Shown here piece by piece: positions 35,607 to 51,600 of a DNA stretch of 64,000 nt (the first letter of the stretch is position 1; each line of letters begins with the position of its first letter). A model generated the notes under the pieces. That model did no database searches, was not told the DNA's origin, and worked only from the letters and a program-made list of their open reading frames with translations. A program made the position numbers and the translations under genes. The stretch is from positions 124,001 to 188,000 of the forward strand of contig NZ_WEIO01000003.1 in assembly GCF_009183655.1 (NCBI RefSeq). Reading direction: 5' to 3'. Origin of the DNA: Bacillus aerolatus (GTDB lineage: Bacteria; Bacillota; Bacilli; Bacillales; Domibacillaceae).

Positions 35607-36607
35607 GCCGTCACTTTTTCTTTCACGAAGCTCTCGGCATCTTCTATTTTCGTTTGCTGATAGTAATGCGCAATAATTTGTTTATGGTTTTTACCTTCTT
35701 TCGCCATGCCATTCGCCCCGTACTGGCTCATGCCCACGCCATGCCCGTATCCTTTCGTCGTGATGATCACATTGCCTCCTTTTAGCACCCAGTTAAAGTC
35801 AGAAGAAGGGAGACCTAGTTTTTCGCGCACTTCTCTTCCTGAAAATTCTTTTCCGCCGATTTCCACTGCAGCAATCCGCTTACCGGATGTTCGCGCCGTA
35901 ATTGTTCCTGCTTCAGTACCGGCTTTCACTGACACTCCGAGTTTTTTCTCAAATTCAGCGAGCGGCAGCACTTTTTTCGAACTGTACTTAGGCGATGTTT
36001 CATCCCACGGACTTGTGACGCTTTTTAAATAAGGAAGCGGTTCGTTCCAATAATCTTCTGAGTTCTCTGTGTAGCCGTTGCTTGTTGAGAAAAAAGAGGC
36101 AGTGATGGGTGTGCCATCGTATGTAATGATCTGCCCTGCTGTTTCTTTTACTGCCGCATCAATTTTCTTCGCTTTCCAGTTGAAATCACTTCCCCAAATT
36201 TTCTTCAGTTCTTCTTTCGTTTTGAACACTTGATGGTTCACCGTGTCGGTTACGTGCGCCTCGCCGCCGTTTGTTGTTTTGCCATTCATCATCTGCTTAA
36301 CGATAAATGTTCGGGCTGTTAAAGCCTGAGCTTTCAACGCTTCTTTTTCAAACTCGGCTGGCATTTCCGCTGCTACAACTCCAGCGACATATTCTTCAAG
36401 CGGGAAGGTTTCGGTTTGCTTCGATGTTGCACGAAACACGGCTACTTCTAAAGCGGGCTCCTGCAGGGCAGACTCGGGTGTCTGCTTTTTCGGTTTGTCC
36501 GCTGTTTCTTCTTCTGATGAAAAAAGAATAACTAGCAGTGAAGGAACAATAATGGCAATCGCGGTGAGAACAGCAAGTAGAAATGAGATTGAGTGTCGTT
36601 TTTTCAT
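35597..36607 (-). CDS. spoIID: Stage II sporulation lytic transglycosylase SpoIID
   Basis: A 336-residue membrane-anchored wall hydrolase that denudes peptidoglycan of stem-peptide-free glycan during engulfment. N-terminal membrane anchor; FPLEEYVAGVVAAEMPAEFEKEALKAQALTARTF carries the catalytic Glu; DTVNHQVFKTKEEL, TAGQIITYDGTPITASFFSTSNG and GYGHGVGMSQYGANGMA complete the signature. Confidence 0.95.
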   Translation of the reverse strand: MKKRHSISFLLAVLTAIAIIVPSLLVILFSSEEETADKPKKQTPESALQEPALEVAVFRATSKQTETFPLEEYVAGVVAAEMPAEFEKEALKAQALTARTFIVKQMMNGKTTNGGEAHVTDTVNHQVFKTKEELKKIWGSDFNWKAKKIDAAVKETAGQIITYDGTPITASFFSTSNGYTENSEDYWNEPLPYLKSVTSPWDETSPKYSSKKVLPLAEFEKKLGVSVKAGTEAGTITARTSGKRIAAVEIGGKEFSGREVREKLGLPSSDFNWVLKGGNVIITTKGYGHGVGMSQYGANGMAKEGKNHKQIIAHYYQQTKIEDAESFVKEKVTAKK

Positions 36608-36727
36608 CGAAAAGAAGCCTCCATCTGTAAGATTGAGCGGTCAATAACTGCTCACTTCTAAGAATATGGCAGGCGCCGGTTTGATATGCCACTTTTCCAT
36701 TCGCCATAAAAATCCAGAATCTACTAA

Positions 36728-36848
36728 TAAAAAAAGGCTGTTCCAAAAAAGAGCCGGGCGCCTCCCTACTGCTATATAGTATAAAACGACAGGTAATATA
36801 CTATCTTTTAGCGTGTATAGGAGGAGCCGGGCACTTATGGAACAGCCT
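36728..36848. repeat. Large hairpin element, copy 2, acting as murA terminator
   Basis: AGGCTGTTCCA (36735-36745) pairs with TGGAACAGCCT (36838-36848). Inside, AGAGCCGGGCGCCTCC pairs with GGAGGAGCCGGGC, and a nested TAGTAT/ATACTA stem lies in the loop. A T run follows on the minus strand, so it can end the murA transcript. Its outer stem matches the element at 3462-3551. Confidence 0.75.
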
Positions 36849-36855
36849 CTTTCAT

Positions 36856-38169
36856 TTATGCATTCATATCAGTGATTATTTTTTGGGATGGTTTTACTGA
36901 CGCTTTTGTTTCTTCTTTCACGCGCGTAATGTCTGCGCCAATTGCTGCCAGTTTGATGTGGAAGTCTACGTATCCGCGATCGAGATGCTTCAGCTCTGTC
37001 ACACGTGTATAGCCTTCTCCAACTAAGCCGGCTAAAATTAAGGCAGCAGCTGCACGCAAGTCTGTTGCCGCGACTTCAGCGCCTTGAATATCTGCTGGTC
37101 CGTTAACAATAACGGAACGGCCTTCTATTTTAATATTGGCGTTCATGCGGCGGAATTCTTCCACGTGCATGAAGCGATTTTCAAATACAGTTTCGGTAAT
37201 CATGCCCGTGCCATCGGCTTTTAACAGAAGAGCCATCATTTGCGACTGCATGTCTGTCGGGAATCCCGGGTGAGGCATTGTTTTAATATCGACAGCCTTC
37301 AGTTTTTCCGGACCGATGACGCGCACGCCATTTTCTTCTTCGATCACTTGAACGCCCATTTCTTTCAGCTTGGCGATTAAAGAAGACATGTGCTCAGGCA
37401 CGGCTCCTTGAACGAGTACATTGCCGCCGGTGATCGCAGCCGCAGTCATAAATGTTCCTGCTTCGATACGGTCAGGAATGATGGCGTGGTCTGCTCCTTG
37501 GAGTTCCTTTACGCCTTCGATCCGAATCGTTTCTGTACCGGCACCAACGACTTTGCCGCCCATTTTATTTAACAAATTCGCAAGGTCGACAATTTCAGGT
37601 TCTTTAGCGGAGTTTTCAAGCACCGTTGTACCGTCGGCTAAAGCAGCAGCCATCATAATATTCTCTGTCGCGCCTACACTTGGAAAATCAAGATAGATTT
37701 TCGCACCTTTTAACCGGTCTGTCACTTCTGCTTCAATAAAACCGTTTTCTACCCGTACGACCGCACCCATTGCTTCAAATCCTTTTAAATGCTGGTCGAT
37801 TGGGCGTGAACCAATGGCACATCCGCCTGGCAGTGCTACTCTCGCTTTTCCTGTACGGGCAAGTAATGAGCCCATAACAAGAACAGATGCTCTCATTTTG
37901 CGCACATATTCAAATGGCGCTTCCACGAATAGTTCTTCAGATGCGTCTACAGTTACTGTATTGTTTTCAAAATGTACTTGACAGTTTAAGTGGCGAAGTA
38001 CTTCATTTATTGTATATACATCAGAGAGAGTCGGCACATCCCGAATCACGCTCTTTCCTTTACTGGCTAATAATGTAGCGGCGATTACTGGCAGAACTGA
38101 GTTTTTTGCACCTTCTACTTTTACAGTTCCGCTTAGTTTTTGTCCGCCGCGGACGATAATTTTATCCAA
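36856..38169 (-). CDS. murAA: UDP-N-acetylglucosamine 1-carboxyvinyltransferase MurA (MurAA)
   Basis: The first committed enzyme of peptidoglycan synthesis, transferring enolpyruvate from PEP to UDP-GlcNAc. 437 residues. [42 protein letters not shown] (catalytic Cys), [14 protein letters not shown] and [15 protein letters not shown] are typical. I choose TTG at 38169 with GGAGGGG upstream. Position beside spoIID and ywmB identifies the murAA copy; a second murA lies at the window end. Confidence 0.94.
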   Translation of the reverse strand: MDKIIVRGGQKLSGTVKVEGAKNSVLPVIAATLLASKGKSVIRDVPTLSDVYTINEVLRHLNCQVHFENNTVTVDASEELFVEAPFEYVRKMRASVLVMGSLLARTGKARVALPGGCAIGSRPIDQHLKGFEAMGAVVRVENGFIEAEVTDRLKGAKIYLDFPSVGATENIMMAAALADGTTVLENSAKEPEIVDLANLLNKMGGKVVGAGTETIRIEGVKELQGADHAIIPDRIEAGTFMTAAAITGGNVLVQGAVPEHMSSLIAKLKEMGVQVIEEENGVRVIGPEKLKAVDIKTMPHPGFPTDMQSQMMALLLKADGTGMITETVFENRFMHVEEFRRMNANIKIEGRSVIVNGPADIQGAEVAATDLRAAAALILAGLVGEGYTRVTELKHLDRGYVDFHIKLAAIGADITRVKEETKASVKPSQKIITDMNA

Positions 38170-38198
38170 GGTTTTCCCCTCCGCGTCCAATTTATATA

Positions 38199-38921
38199 TT
38201 AATATTCAATCGTAATGATGGGCGTGCCGATCACAAAGTTTGTCCCGGCGCCTTCTTGTTTTTTTCTTAATCCAACTTGCACGTTCATTTCATTATCCGG
38301 TAATAGAAGGCTGCTACTAAATTGATCTGAGAAAGCAGTGAGAGAATAAAAATCTTTTTCAGAAACAACTTCTTTTTTTTCAGCTTCCCAGCCTGATAGT
38401 AAATGAGAAAGTTGATTTGGCAAAACTTCTTCAAGCTTATCATCAAACTTCCCTTTGATACAAGTGAAAACCTGTGGTGTACTGTGGAAAATGTGTGAAT
38501 ACGCAGACTCAAAATCCTTTGCTAGAAATTCCCTCATCTCTTCTTCATCCGTTGCAGTAACAGAGTAAAGCACATAAGCAACACTGCCGGCTGTGCCGGA
38601 AGAGACAATTTTAACTTGCTGCTGGACTGTTCCGTGTGAGTGTACAGCAGTAAACATGACATTCTCCTTTTTATCGGTAAATAGAACCTTCCAATCGGAT
38701 AAATATGTTTGCAGAAAACGAGCCGCATCCTCTGACTCTTCTTCTGTCAATTGTTCCCGAGTATGTAAAGCCCATTCTTCGATCGTTCCCTCCACATCTT
38801 TAACACTGTCAGTCAACAGCAATAACGGGTCGCTTTTATTTCCTGCATTCGTGTTATTCCCAAATAAAAAGACAATGAAACAAAACAGTAAAATATATTT
38901 AAGATTGTTTACTAGATTCAT
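38199..38921 (-). CDS. ywmB: YwmB-family protein
   Basis: A 240-residue predicted exported protein with an N-terminal hydrophobic signal ([15 protein letters not shown]). It matches YwmB in length and position between atpC/ywzB and murAA. The fold is described as TATA-box-binding-protein-like, but the role is unknown. I choose ATG 38921, nine bases after AAGGGAG. Confidence 0.75.
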   Translation of the reverse strand: MNLVNNLKYILLFCFIVFLFGNNTNAGNKSDPLLLLTDSVKDVEGTIEEWALHTREQLTEEESEDAARFLQTYLSDWKVLFTDKKENVMFTAVHSHGTVQQQVKIVSSGTAGSVAYVLYSVTATDEEEMREFLAKDFESAYSHIFHSTPQVFTCIKGKFDDKLEEVLPNQLSHLLSGWEAEKKEVVSEKDFYSLTAFSDQFSSSLLLPDNEMNVQVGLRKKQEGAGTNFVIGTPIITIEY

Positions 38922-39144
38922 TGAAATCATCTCCCTTATGACCAGTGTGACCCGGCACAAGAAAGATAAACAGGGAAAAACACGACAAATTAAGCGCTTT
39001 GTCGACAGTGTGTCATTTGTTCAAATGTTCACTTACCATTATATAATATAAGCAGGTAATATAAAACTCCCTAAAGAAATAATATACAAATTTGAAAAAA
39101 ATACAAGCATGAAAGAAGAACTATTTTCGTTTCCTGTTTTATAA

Positions 39145-39381
39145 TCATTGGAATAAAAGCGGCAATTGGCGGGACCACAAGAAGTAATCAAGGAAGAAAT
39201 TGCTGACCGCAGAACCGATCGCAATAGATAGTAAGACGAATAACAAACGTGCCTGGAACACATGATTCGCTTTTAGTAGTTGGTCCAGGCGAACAGCTTG
39301 CAGCGCCCAGAATGATAAACCGATAAAAATAATATGTGACAAGATACTGACCAATGCATCCTGCCCGAAATTTGCCATCAT
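39145..39381 (-). CDS. ywzB: DUF1146 membrane protein, YwzB-like
   Basis: A 78-residue protein with two membrane segments (LSHIIFIGLSFWALQA and LLFVLLSIAIGSAVSNFFL). It matches DUF1146/YwzB in size and position. GGAGGG lies six bases before the chosen ATG (39381). Function unknown. Confidence 0.78.
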   Translation of the reverse strand: MMANFGQDALVSILSHIIFIGLSFWALQAVRLDQLLKANHVFQARLLFVLLSIAIGSAVSNFFLDYFLWSRQLPLLFQ

Positions 39382-39395
39382 TAACATCCCTCCAT

Positions 39396-39831
39396 TAGAA
39401 AAGCGGAAACGCCTTGATCAGCCCCGACAAGCAAATGTTCTTTCCCCAAAGAAGTCCGCCCTTTGACTTCTTTGGGGAAAGGTTATTTGACCTCGAGGGG
39501 CTAGGCGTTGCAGCTAGACAACTTGAAAAGCGCAAGGCGCCTGCCTATTAAAGAACGCAGACTAAATTCGCCACTTCCTGTGACAACGTCTGCATGACCC
39601 GCTTCCTGCGGGCCTCAAGCATAAGACGAGCCGGCTGGAAGGTTGTTCTTTAACCTTCTGGACGGATTGGCTTATGACCTCGAGCCGATGGCGCCTGGAG
39701 CTAGACAACTTGAAAAGCGCAAGCGGCCGTTCAGACTCGGCAGACATAAGACGGACCGCCGAAGTGGCACTCTTTGCCACACAGGCGTGACGGCTTATGT
39801 CCGAGAGTCTGGCCGCTGGAGCTAGACAATT
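39396..39831 (+). repeat. Hairpin repeat family 2, copies E, F and G in tandem
   Basis: Three different subtypes head to tail in the gap between ywzB and atpC. E (39396-39521) has the TTTCCCC/GGGGAAA interior. F (39524-39710) has a longer interior with CATAAGAC and GGCTTATGACCTCGAG plus an extra inner hairpin. G (39711-39831) has CAGACTCGGCAGACATAAGAC and GGCTTATGTCCGAGAGTCTG. All run GAAAAGCG to AGACAA. They lengthen the gap to about 500 bases, which otherwise contains only the atp terminator. Confidence 0.88.
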
Positions 39832-39865
39832 GTCTAACTTCAAAAAGTTAGCTTTCTTGTAAGTT

Positions 39866-39895
39866 GAAAAACCTCCCGTTTCCGGAAGGTTTTTC
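39866..39895 (-). terminator. Terminator of the atp operon
   Basis: GAAAAACCTTCCG pairs with CGGGAGGTTTTTC around a GAAA loop, two bases beyond the atpC stop. Confidence 0.88.
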
Positions 39896-39896
39896 A

Positions 39897-40310
<414 letters not shown>

Positions 40311-40329
40311 TTAACCCCCTGGTCCCTTA

Positions 40330-41781
<1,452 letters not shown>

Positions 41782-41811
41782 TCATTATGATCAGGTATAT
41801 TTATTGTCCAG

Positions 41812-42779
<968 letters not shown>

Positions 42780-42874
42780 TCACCACCCTTTTTTATGTTA
42801 GAAATTGACTTAGAAAGAGGGAAGGATCATTGACAAGTCAGCAATCCACTCCCACTTTTTAAACACCTGGAAAA

Positions 42875-44395
<1,521 letters not shown>

Positions 44396-44440
44396 TCATA
44401 TATTAGTAATAGTTGTATTCGAATGGAAGGCGTCCATGCA

Positions 44441-44700
44441 GACGCTTCCGCTTTTCTTTTGTCCAGCTTCGCCTCCTTGGAGCTCGAGGTCATAAGCCAA
44501 TCTGGCTGTGTGGCTGAAGAACGCCACTTCACCAGCTTGTCTTATGATTGTCGCTCCAGAGCAGTCGGCTCCGCTTTTCTTTTGTCCAGCTGCAGCGGCC
44601 AGACTCTCGGTCATAAGCCGGCACGCCTGTGTGGCAAAAAGCGCCACTTCGGCGGTCCGTCTTATGCCTGCCGAGTCTGTACGGCCGCTTCCGCTTTTCT
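44441..44700 (-). repeat. Hairpin repeat family 2, copies I and J (between atpH and atpA)
   Basis: In operon sense, J (44582-44700) begins AGAAAAGCGG at the base next to the atpH stop codon and has the CAGACTCGGCAGGCATAAGAC interior. I (44459-44580) follows with a GGAGCCGACTGC...CTCGAGCTCCAAGGAGGCG end, then a solo end fragment (44441-44458). Together they put about 260 bases of hairpin-forming RNA into a junction that is short in most Bacillales. Confidence 0.88.
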
Positions 44701-45833
<1,133 letters not shown>

Positions 45834-45908
45834 TTAATCTTCGAACATAAAGCAATGGCGAAGGTTCGCTTGGAATGATCTTCGCCATTGGACCAAAAAT
45901 CCCTGATA

Positions 45909-45944
45909 TGTCTAGCTGCAGGCGCTAGCGCCTTCCGCTTTTCT
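45909..45944 (-). repeat. Hairpin repeat family 2, solo-ends copy K (between atpE and atpF)
   Basis: In operon sense, AGAAAAGCGGAAGGCGC is joined directly to GCCTGCAGCTAGACA: both conserved ends without the interior. It lies four bases past the atpE stop codon and looks like an internal deletion or minimal form of the element. Confidence 0.75.
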
Positions 45945-45948
45945 AAAA

Positions 45949-46221
<273 letters not shown>

Positions 46222-46241
46222 TTAAATGAACGGGGTATATT

Positions 46242-46973
<732 letters not shown>

Positions 46974-47363
46974 TCACCTCTCTTCCCCGGTTTTTCTCTT
47001 TATTAAAAAATGAATAAAAAAATCTATCATAATGACAATGTAAGATGCCATTAATCCCAAAACTGTACTGATAATGTTGAAATGCTCCGGATAGCGAAGG
47101 GCAATGATGGCAGCGACGCCGGCCGATGCCATACGTGACATGGTGCCAAGCGACTGAACTTTCTTGCCGCGATCAAGTGCAGTGTTGAAACGGTGCATCC
47201 GTTTCACCATTAACCAGTGGTTGAAAAAGCTGATAGCTGTTCCAAGGATGAGGCCGCCGAAAATCGCCTTATAAGGCGTAATTCCCCAGCAGAAAACAAA
47301 GATGGCGAGCAAAAAGAATATGTACTTTCGATGTCTAGAAAGCGAGTGCTGGAGTTCCCCCAT
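46974..47363 (-). CDS. atpI: ATP synthase subunit I
   Basis: A 129-residue membrane protein with four hydrophobic segments. It matches AtpI of Bacillus, which helps assemble the c ring and may aid magnesium uptake. It is located as usual just before atpB. Confidence 0.85.
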   Translation of the reverse strand: MGELQHSLSRHRKYIFFLLAIFVFCWGITPYKAIFGGLILGTAISFFNHWLMVKRMHRFNTALDRGKKVQSLGTMSRMASAGVAAIIALRYPEHFNIISTVLGLMASYIVIMIDFFIHFLIKRKTGEER

Positions 47364-47369
47364 AATTGA

Positions 47370-47588
47370 TTAATCCTCCGAATTGAAGTGGCTGACTGTA
47401 CGGAGCATAGAAAAAATGCCCACAGTTATTCCTAAGAGCAGTCCGACGATTAAACAAAGTGGTTCGGTGTTCCATTTTTCGTCAAGCCAGCGCCCGGCAA
47501 AGATCCCGATTAAGATCGATCCTGTCAGCTGTGCCAAAATCGCACTGTATAAAGACATCGCCTTAAACGCATTTTTACGGCTTTTCAT
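47370..47588 (-). CDS. atpZ: AtpZ-family small membrane protein
   Basis: A 72-residue protein with two membrane segments (AILAQLTGSILIGIFAGRWLD and LIVGLLLGITVGIFSML), the AtpZ/'ATPase gene 1' type. First gene of the operon. I choose ATG 47588 with CAGGAGTG upstream; 21 upstream codons have no support. Confidence 0.85.
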   Translation of the reverse strand: MKSRKNAFKAMSLYSAILAQLTGSILIGIFAGRWLDEKWNTEPLCLIVGLLLGITVGIFSMLRTVSHFNSED

Positions 47589-47677
47589 CTGAAAACACTC
47601 CTGCTCCACCGCGGGTTTTACCTCAAAAAAAAAGCGTTTACACCCTGTCAATATTGTATTGCTCCTTACCCTTTGTA

Positions 47678-47706
47678 AGCATACAATAGGGGTATTTCAA
47701 TGTCAA
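47678..47706 (-). promoter_or_regulatory. SigA promoter of the atp operon
   Basis: On the minus strand TTGACA (47701-47706), a 17-base spacer, then TATGCT (47678-47683). It lies about 90 bases upstream of atpZ and is a near-consensus vegetative promoter. Confidence 0.8.
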
Positions 47707-47875
47707 CGTGTACAAAGAAAAACATCAGAAATTGTAACACACATTTCACAAATTGATCAAAATTTTTGTCTTGCTATAAGATTCTCTTATTATGAGCACA
47801 GATAAGCTGTTCATTTCACTTCCTTTTTCACAAAATGTTGGGGCGTTCGACAAATTGTGACTAAGCGCAAGCGAC

Positions 47876-48128
47876 AGCCCCCTCCCCTCTTCATCAAAAA
47901 CAGACAAAAAAGGAGCTCCCCTCAGGTGGTGTTGTGCGTATCCCGGAGTTTCTCGTGCACAAACCAGGCGTGAGTGTGCAGAAATTCAGTTAACTTGCAC
48001 ACAACACCTTGCGGCTGGTGCATAAGCCGGTTTGCTATGCACCTTTCGGTGATTCTCGTTCAGAATCCCTTAATAGCTGTGCAGAATTTCCAGAAATCAG
48101 TGCATAAAGCCCCCTCCCCTCTTCATCA
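47876..48128 (+). repeat. 21-bp-period array 6, flanked by a 21-bp direct repeat
   Basis: Cores at 47934, 47955, 47976, 47997, 48018, 48039, 48058, 48079 and 48100: steps of 21 bp except one 19-bp step (48039 to 48058). Forms include GTGCACAA, GTGCAGAA, GCACACAA, GTGCATAA. An exact 21-bp direct repeat (AGCCCCCTCCCC followed by TCTTCATCA) lies at 47876-47896 and 48108-48128. No gene is visible in this 500-base gap between atpZ and mnaA. Confidence 0.9.
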
Positions 48129-48138
48129 GTTTGCACAT

Positions 48139-48170
48139 AAAAAAACGATCTCAAACTTTGTTTGAGATCG
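48139..48170 (-). terminator. Terminator of mnaA
   Basis: CGATCTCAAAC pairs with GTTTGAGATCG around an AAA loop, followed by TTTTTTT on the minus strand. Confidence 0.88.
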
Positions 48171-48180
48171 CTTTTTGGCA

Positions 48181-49320
48181 TTAGAACCGGTCTGGCTTTT
48201 CGTTCGTGGCTTCGAAATAATAACGGATCGCTTCGCAAATTCGCCGGGATGCTTCTCCATCGCCGTACGGATTGGACGCTTTAGACATCTTTTCATATTC
48301 TGTTTTGTCAGTCAGCAGTTCCGTCGCGAGCTTGTAAATTGTTTCTTCATCCACACCAGCGAGCTTTAATGTGCCCGCTTTAATTCCTTCCGGACGTTCA
48401 GTCGTGTCGCGGAGGACAAGAACCGGGACGCCGAGGGAAGGTGCTTCTTCTTGTACGCCGCCGGAATCCGTTAAAATTAAATGAGCTCTCGCGGCGAAGT
48501 TATGGAAATCGATGACATCAAGCGGCTCAATTAGGTGTATGCGCGGGTCACTACCGAGTATTTCATCAGCAATTTCGCGGACAACCGGATTCATGTGCAT
48601 TGGATACACAACTTGAATGTCGTCGTTTTCTTCAACTAACCGTTTAATCGCACGGAACATGCTGCGCATCGGCTCGCCAAGGTTTTCACGGCGGTGTGCA
48701 GTCATCAGCACGAGACGGTCGCTGCCGATGCGGTCGAGCACTTCATGGCTGTAGCTGTCTTTCACGGTCGTCTTCAAGGCATCGATCGCTGTATTTCCGG
48801 TTACGAAAATTGTTTCTGCTTTTTTTCCTTCATTAAGTAAGTTCGCCTCTGCTTCGTCTGTAGGCGAAAAGTGAAGGTCGGCGATTATCCCTGTTAACTG
48901 GCGGTTCATTTCTTCCGGAAACGGTGAATATTTATTCCACGTCCGCAGTCCCGCTTCTACGTGGCCAACGGCAATTTGATTGTAGAAAGCAGCGAGGCTA
49001 GCAATAAATGTTGTCGCTGTATCACCGTGAACAAGAACGATGTCCGGTTTGACTTCTTTCATCACTCCGTCAAGCCCTTCCAGTCCGCGCGTCGTCACAT
49101 CGATTAATGTCTGGCGATCTTTCATCATGTTTAAATCGAAATCAGGAGTGACTTTGAAAATTTCCAGCACTTGATCGAGCATTTGCCGGTGCTGTGCCGT
49201 TACAGTCACAATTGATTCAAATTGTTCAGGATGCTTCTGCAGTTCCAGAACGAGCGGAGCCATTTTAATGGCTTCAGGGCGCGTTCCAAAAATTGTCATT
49301 ACTTTAATCGGGCGGTTCAT
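48181..49320 (-). CDS. mnaA: UDP-N-acetylglucosamine 2-epimerase (non-hydrolysing)
   Basis: A 379-residue GT-B-like enzyme interconverting UDP-GlcNAc and UDP-ManNAc. Signatures: MTIFGTRPEAIKMAPLV, VTVTAQHRQMLDQVL, VHGDTATTFIASLAAF, VGHVEAGLRTWNKYSPFPEEMNR, LTDSGGVQEEAPSLGVPVLVLRDTTERPE. Its product feeds TagA (3560-4276) and the UDP-ManNAc dehydrogenase (4288-5583). In B. subtilis the homologue supplies linkage-unit ManNAc. Confidence 0.95.
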   Translation of the reverse strand: MNRPIKVMTIFGTRPEAIKMAPLVLELQKHPEQFESIVTVTAQHRQMLDQVLEIFKVTPDFDLNMMKDRQTLIDVTTRGLEGLDGVMKEVKPDIVLVHGDTATTFIASLAAFYNQIAVGHVEAGLRTWNKYSPFPEEMNRQLTGIIADLHFSPTDEAEANLLNEGKKAETIFVTGNTAIDALKTTVKDSYSHEVLDRIGSDRLVLMTAHRRENLGEPMRSMFRAIKRLVEENDDIQVVYPMHMNPVVREIADEILGSDPRIHLIEPLDVIDFHNFAARAHLILTDSGGVQEEAPSLGVPVLVLRDTTERPEGIKAGTLKLAGVDEETIYKLATELLTDKTEYEKMSKASNPYGDGEASRRICEAIRYYFEATNEKPDRF

Positions 49321-49341
49321 CTTGTCTGCACCTACTTCTAA

Positions 49342-49971
49342 TTATTTTGTTCCGAACAAGCGGTCGCCTGCATCGCCAAGCCCTGGCACAATGTAGCCTT
49401 TTTCATTCAGCTTTTCATCTAAAGCAGCGATATAAATGTCTACATCCGGGTGAATTTCTTTCATCACTTCCACACCTTCAGGGGCAGCGACGAGGCACAT
49501 GAATTTGATGCTTGTAGCTCCGCGCTTTTTCAGTGAATGAATCGCTTCTACAGCTGATCCCCCGGTAGCAAGCATCGGGTCCACTACGATAAAATCGCGC
49601 TCTTCTACGTCCGATGGAAGTTTCACATAATATTCAACAGGCGTCAATGTTTCCGGATCGCGGTATAAACCCACATGGCCTACTTTAGCGGCCGGAATCA
49701 AATTTAAAATGCCGTCAACCATGCCGATCCCCGCTCGTAAAATCGGAACGACGCCGAGCTTTTTACCAGCAAGTGTTTTTGCATTTGCTTCGCATACCGG
49801 CGTCTGCACCTGCACATCTTGCAGAGGCATATCGCGGGTAATTTCAAACGCCATCAATGTAGCTACTTCATCTACCAACTCACGGAATTCTTTCGTTCCT
49901 GTTTCTTTATCACGAATAATTGTCAACTTATGCTGGATTAATGGGTGATCGAATACATATACTTTTCCCAA
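49342..49971 (-). CDS. upp: Uracil phosphoribosyltransferase
   Basis: A 209-residue pyrimidine salvage enzyme (uracil plus PRPP to UMP). [54 protein letters not shown] (PRPP loop), [18 protein letters not shown] choose TTG 49971, giving the B. subtilis N-terminus [15 protein letters not shown] and an eight-base spacing to AAGGGAG; ATG at 49977 would be too close. Confidence 0.95.
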   Translation of the reverse strand: MGKVYVFDHPLIQHKLTIIRDKETGTKEFRELVDEVATLMAFEITRDMPLQDVQVQTPVCEANAKTLAGKKLGVVPILRAGIGMVDGILNLIPAAKVGHVGLYRDPETLTPVEYYVKLPSDVEERDFIVVDPMLATGGSAVEAIHSLKKRGATSIKFMCLVAAPEGVEVMKEIHPDVDIYIAALDEKLNEKGYIVPGLGDAGDRLFGTK

Positions 49972-50049
49972 AATCATCGCTCCCTTATGTTAAAATCTCA
50001 TGTCGTTTCATGAAAGCTTTCATTACGCGTATCACATCTAAGCGGCAAA

Positions 50050-50092
50050 AAAATAAGCTGCTCGTGCAGCCATTTTTCAGCTTCTTTCAGCA
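50050..50092 (-). promoter_or_regulatory. Terminator-like hairpin in the upp leader
   Basis: On the minus strand GCTGC-ACGA-GCAGC is followed by TTATTTTTTT. An upstream AAGCTTGCT can pair instead with AGCAGCTT, the second arm. This gives two mutually exclusive folds, as in an attenuator. It could equally be a backup terminator for glyA. Confidence 0.35.
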
Positions 50093-50144
50093 AGCTTCCT
50101 TTTAATTTTACATAAAAAGTGGGAGAAGAACAAATAAGAAAACG

Positions 50145-50182
50145 AAAAAACGCCCGGGGAAGAAAGATTCCTTCCGCCGAGC
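50145..50182 (-). terminator. Terminator of glyA
   Basis: GCTCGG.GGAAG pairs with CTTCCCCGGGC (one bulge, one wobble) around an 8-base loop, followed by TTTTTT. Confidence 0.8.
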
Positions 50183-50189
50183 AAAGGGT

Positions 50190-51425
50190 TTAGCTGTATA
50201 AAGGATATTTTGCTGTTAAGTCAGCTGCACGCTGGCTAAGTTCTTTCAGCTTCGCCTCATCTTCATGGTTTTTCAGTGCTTCTGCCATGATTACAGCTAC
50301 TTCATCCATCGCTGCCAAATCAAAGCCGCGGGATGTGACCGCTGCTGTTCCAATGCGGATACCACTTGTTACAAATGGGCTTTGCGGGTCGAATGGAATC
50401 GTGTTTTTGTTGACTGTGATACCGATATCATCAAGCACTTTTTCTGCTACTTTTCCTGTTAAGTCAAGCGATTGCAAGTCAATTAGCAGTAAGTGGTTAT
50501 CTGTTCCGCCTGATACGAGGGTAATGCCTTCTTTTGTCAATCCTTCGCCTAAACGCTTCGCATTGTCGATGACTGTTTGCGCGTACGTTTTAAAGCTGCT
50601 ATCAAGTGCTTCGCCAAAGGCAACAGCTTTTGCAGCGATGACATGCATAAGCGGGCCGCCTTGAATACCAGGGAAAATGGATTTGTCGATTTTCTTGCCA
50701 AACTCTTCTTTACAAATGATCATGCCGCCGCGCGGACCACGCAATGTTTTGTGAGTCGTTGTTGTCACGAAATCAGCGTAAGGGACCGGATTTTGGTGAA
50801 GGCCGGCTGCTACGAGACCTGCAATGTGCGCCATATCAACCATTAAGTAAGCACCGACTTCATCCGCGATTTCACGGAATTTAGCGAAGTCGATTTCACG
50901 CGGATACGCGCTCGCTCCTGCTACGATCATTTTTGGTTTGTTTTCGATTGCCTTTTGACGGACATCGTCATAATCGATCCGTTGGTTTTCTTTATCCACG
51001 CCGTATTCGATGAAATTGTATTGCACGCCGCTGAAGTTGACCGGGCTGCCGTGAGTTAAATGGCCGCCGTGGGACAAGTTCATACCAAGAACAGTGTCAC
51101 CTTGCTCCAATACAGTAAAGTAAACAGCCATGTTCGCTTGAGCGCCTGAGTGCGGCTGCACGTTCACATGCTCGCCTCCGAAAATTTCTTTTGCGCGGTC
51201 GCGGGCAAGATCTTCAACGACATCCACATGTTCACAGCCGCCGTAATAACGCTTGCCTGGGTAGCCTTCTGCATATTTATTCGTTAAAACAGATCCTTGT
51301 GCTTCCATCACTGCTTCACTGACAAAGTTCTCAGAAGCGATCAATTCAATTTTTGTCTGCTGGCGTTTTAATTCGTCTTGAATGGCTTGAAAAACAGCTG
51401 AATCTTGATCTTTAAGAATGCTCAT
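50190..51425 (-). CDS. glyA: Serine hydroxymethyltransferase
   Basis: A 411-residue PLP enzyme making glycine and methylene-THF from serine and [70 protein letters not shown] (PLP Lys). I choose ATG 51425 after GAAAGGGGA; ten upstream codons are not conserved. Confidence 0.97.
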   Translation of the reverse strand: MSILKDQDSAVFQAIQDELKRQQTKIELIASENFVSEAVMEAQGSVLTNKYAEGYPGKRYYGGCEHVDVVEDLARDRAKEIFGGEHVNVQPHSGAQANMAVYFTVLEQGDTVLGMNLSHGGHLTHGSPVNFSGVQYNFIEYGVDKENQRIDYDDVRQKAIENKPKMIVAGASAYPREIDFAKFREIADEVGAYLMVDMAHIAGLVAAGLHQNPVPYADFVTTTTHKTLRGPRGGMIICKEEFGKKIDKSIFPGIQGGPLMHVIAAKAVAFGEALDSSFKTYAQTVIDNAKRLGEGLTKEGITLVSGGTDNHLLLIDLQSLDLTGKVAEKVLDDIGITVNKNTIPFDPQSPFVTSGIRIGTAAVTSRGFDLAAMDEVAVIMAEALKNHEDEAKLKELSQRAADLTAKYPLYS

Positions 51426-51552
51426 GTTCAATCCCCTTTCGAATGTGTGAATCATTTATGTCTTTATGTATTGCTAATTTTAAAAATTCTCTTATATTCT
51501 ATCATGTTTTCAGCTTGTTTCAAATGAAATTAATAGAAGTTCCGATCTTTTC

Positions 51553-51591
51553 ATAAAAAATAGCCGAATTCCATAATTGAAAAACGGCTAT
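51553..51591 (-). terminator. Terminator of ywlG
   Basis: ATAGCCG pairs with CGGCTAT around an 18-base AT-rich loop, followed by TTTTT on the minus strand, ten bases past the stop. Confidence 0.7.
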
Positions 51592-51600
51592 ATCTTAACA

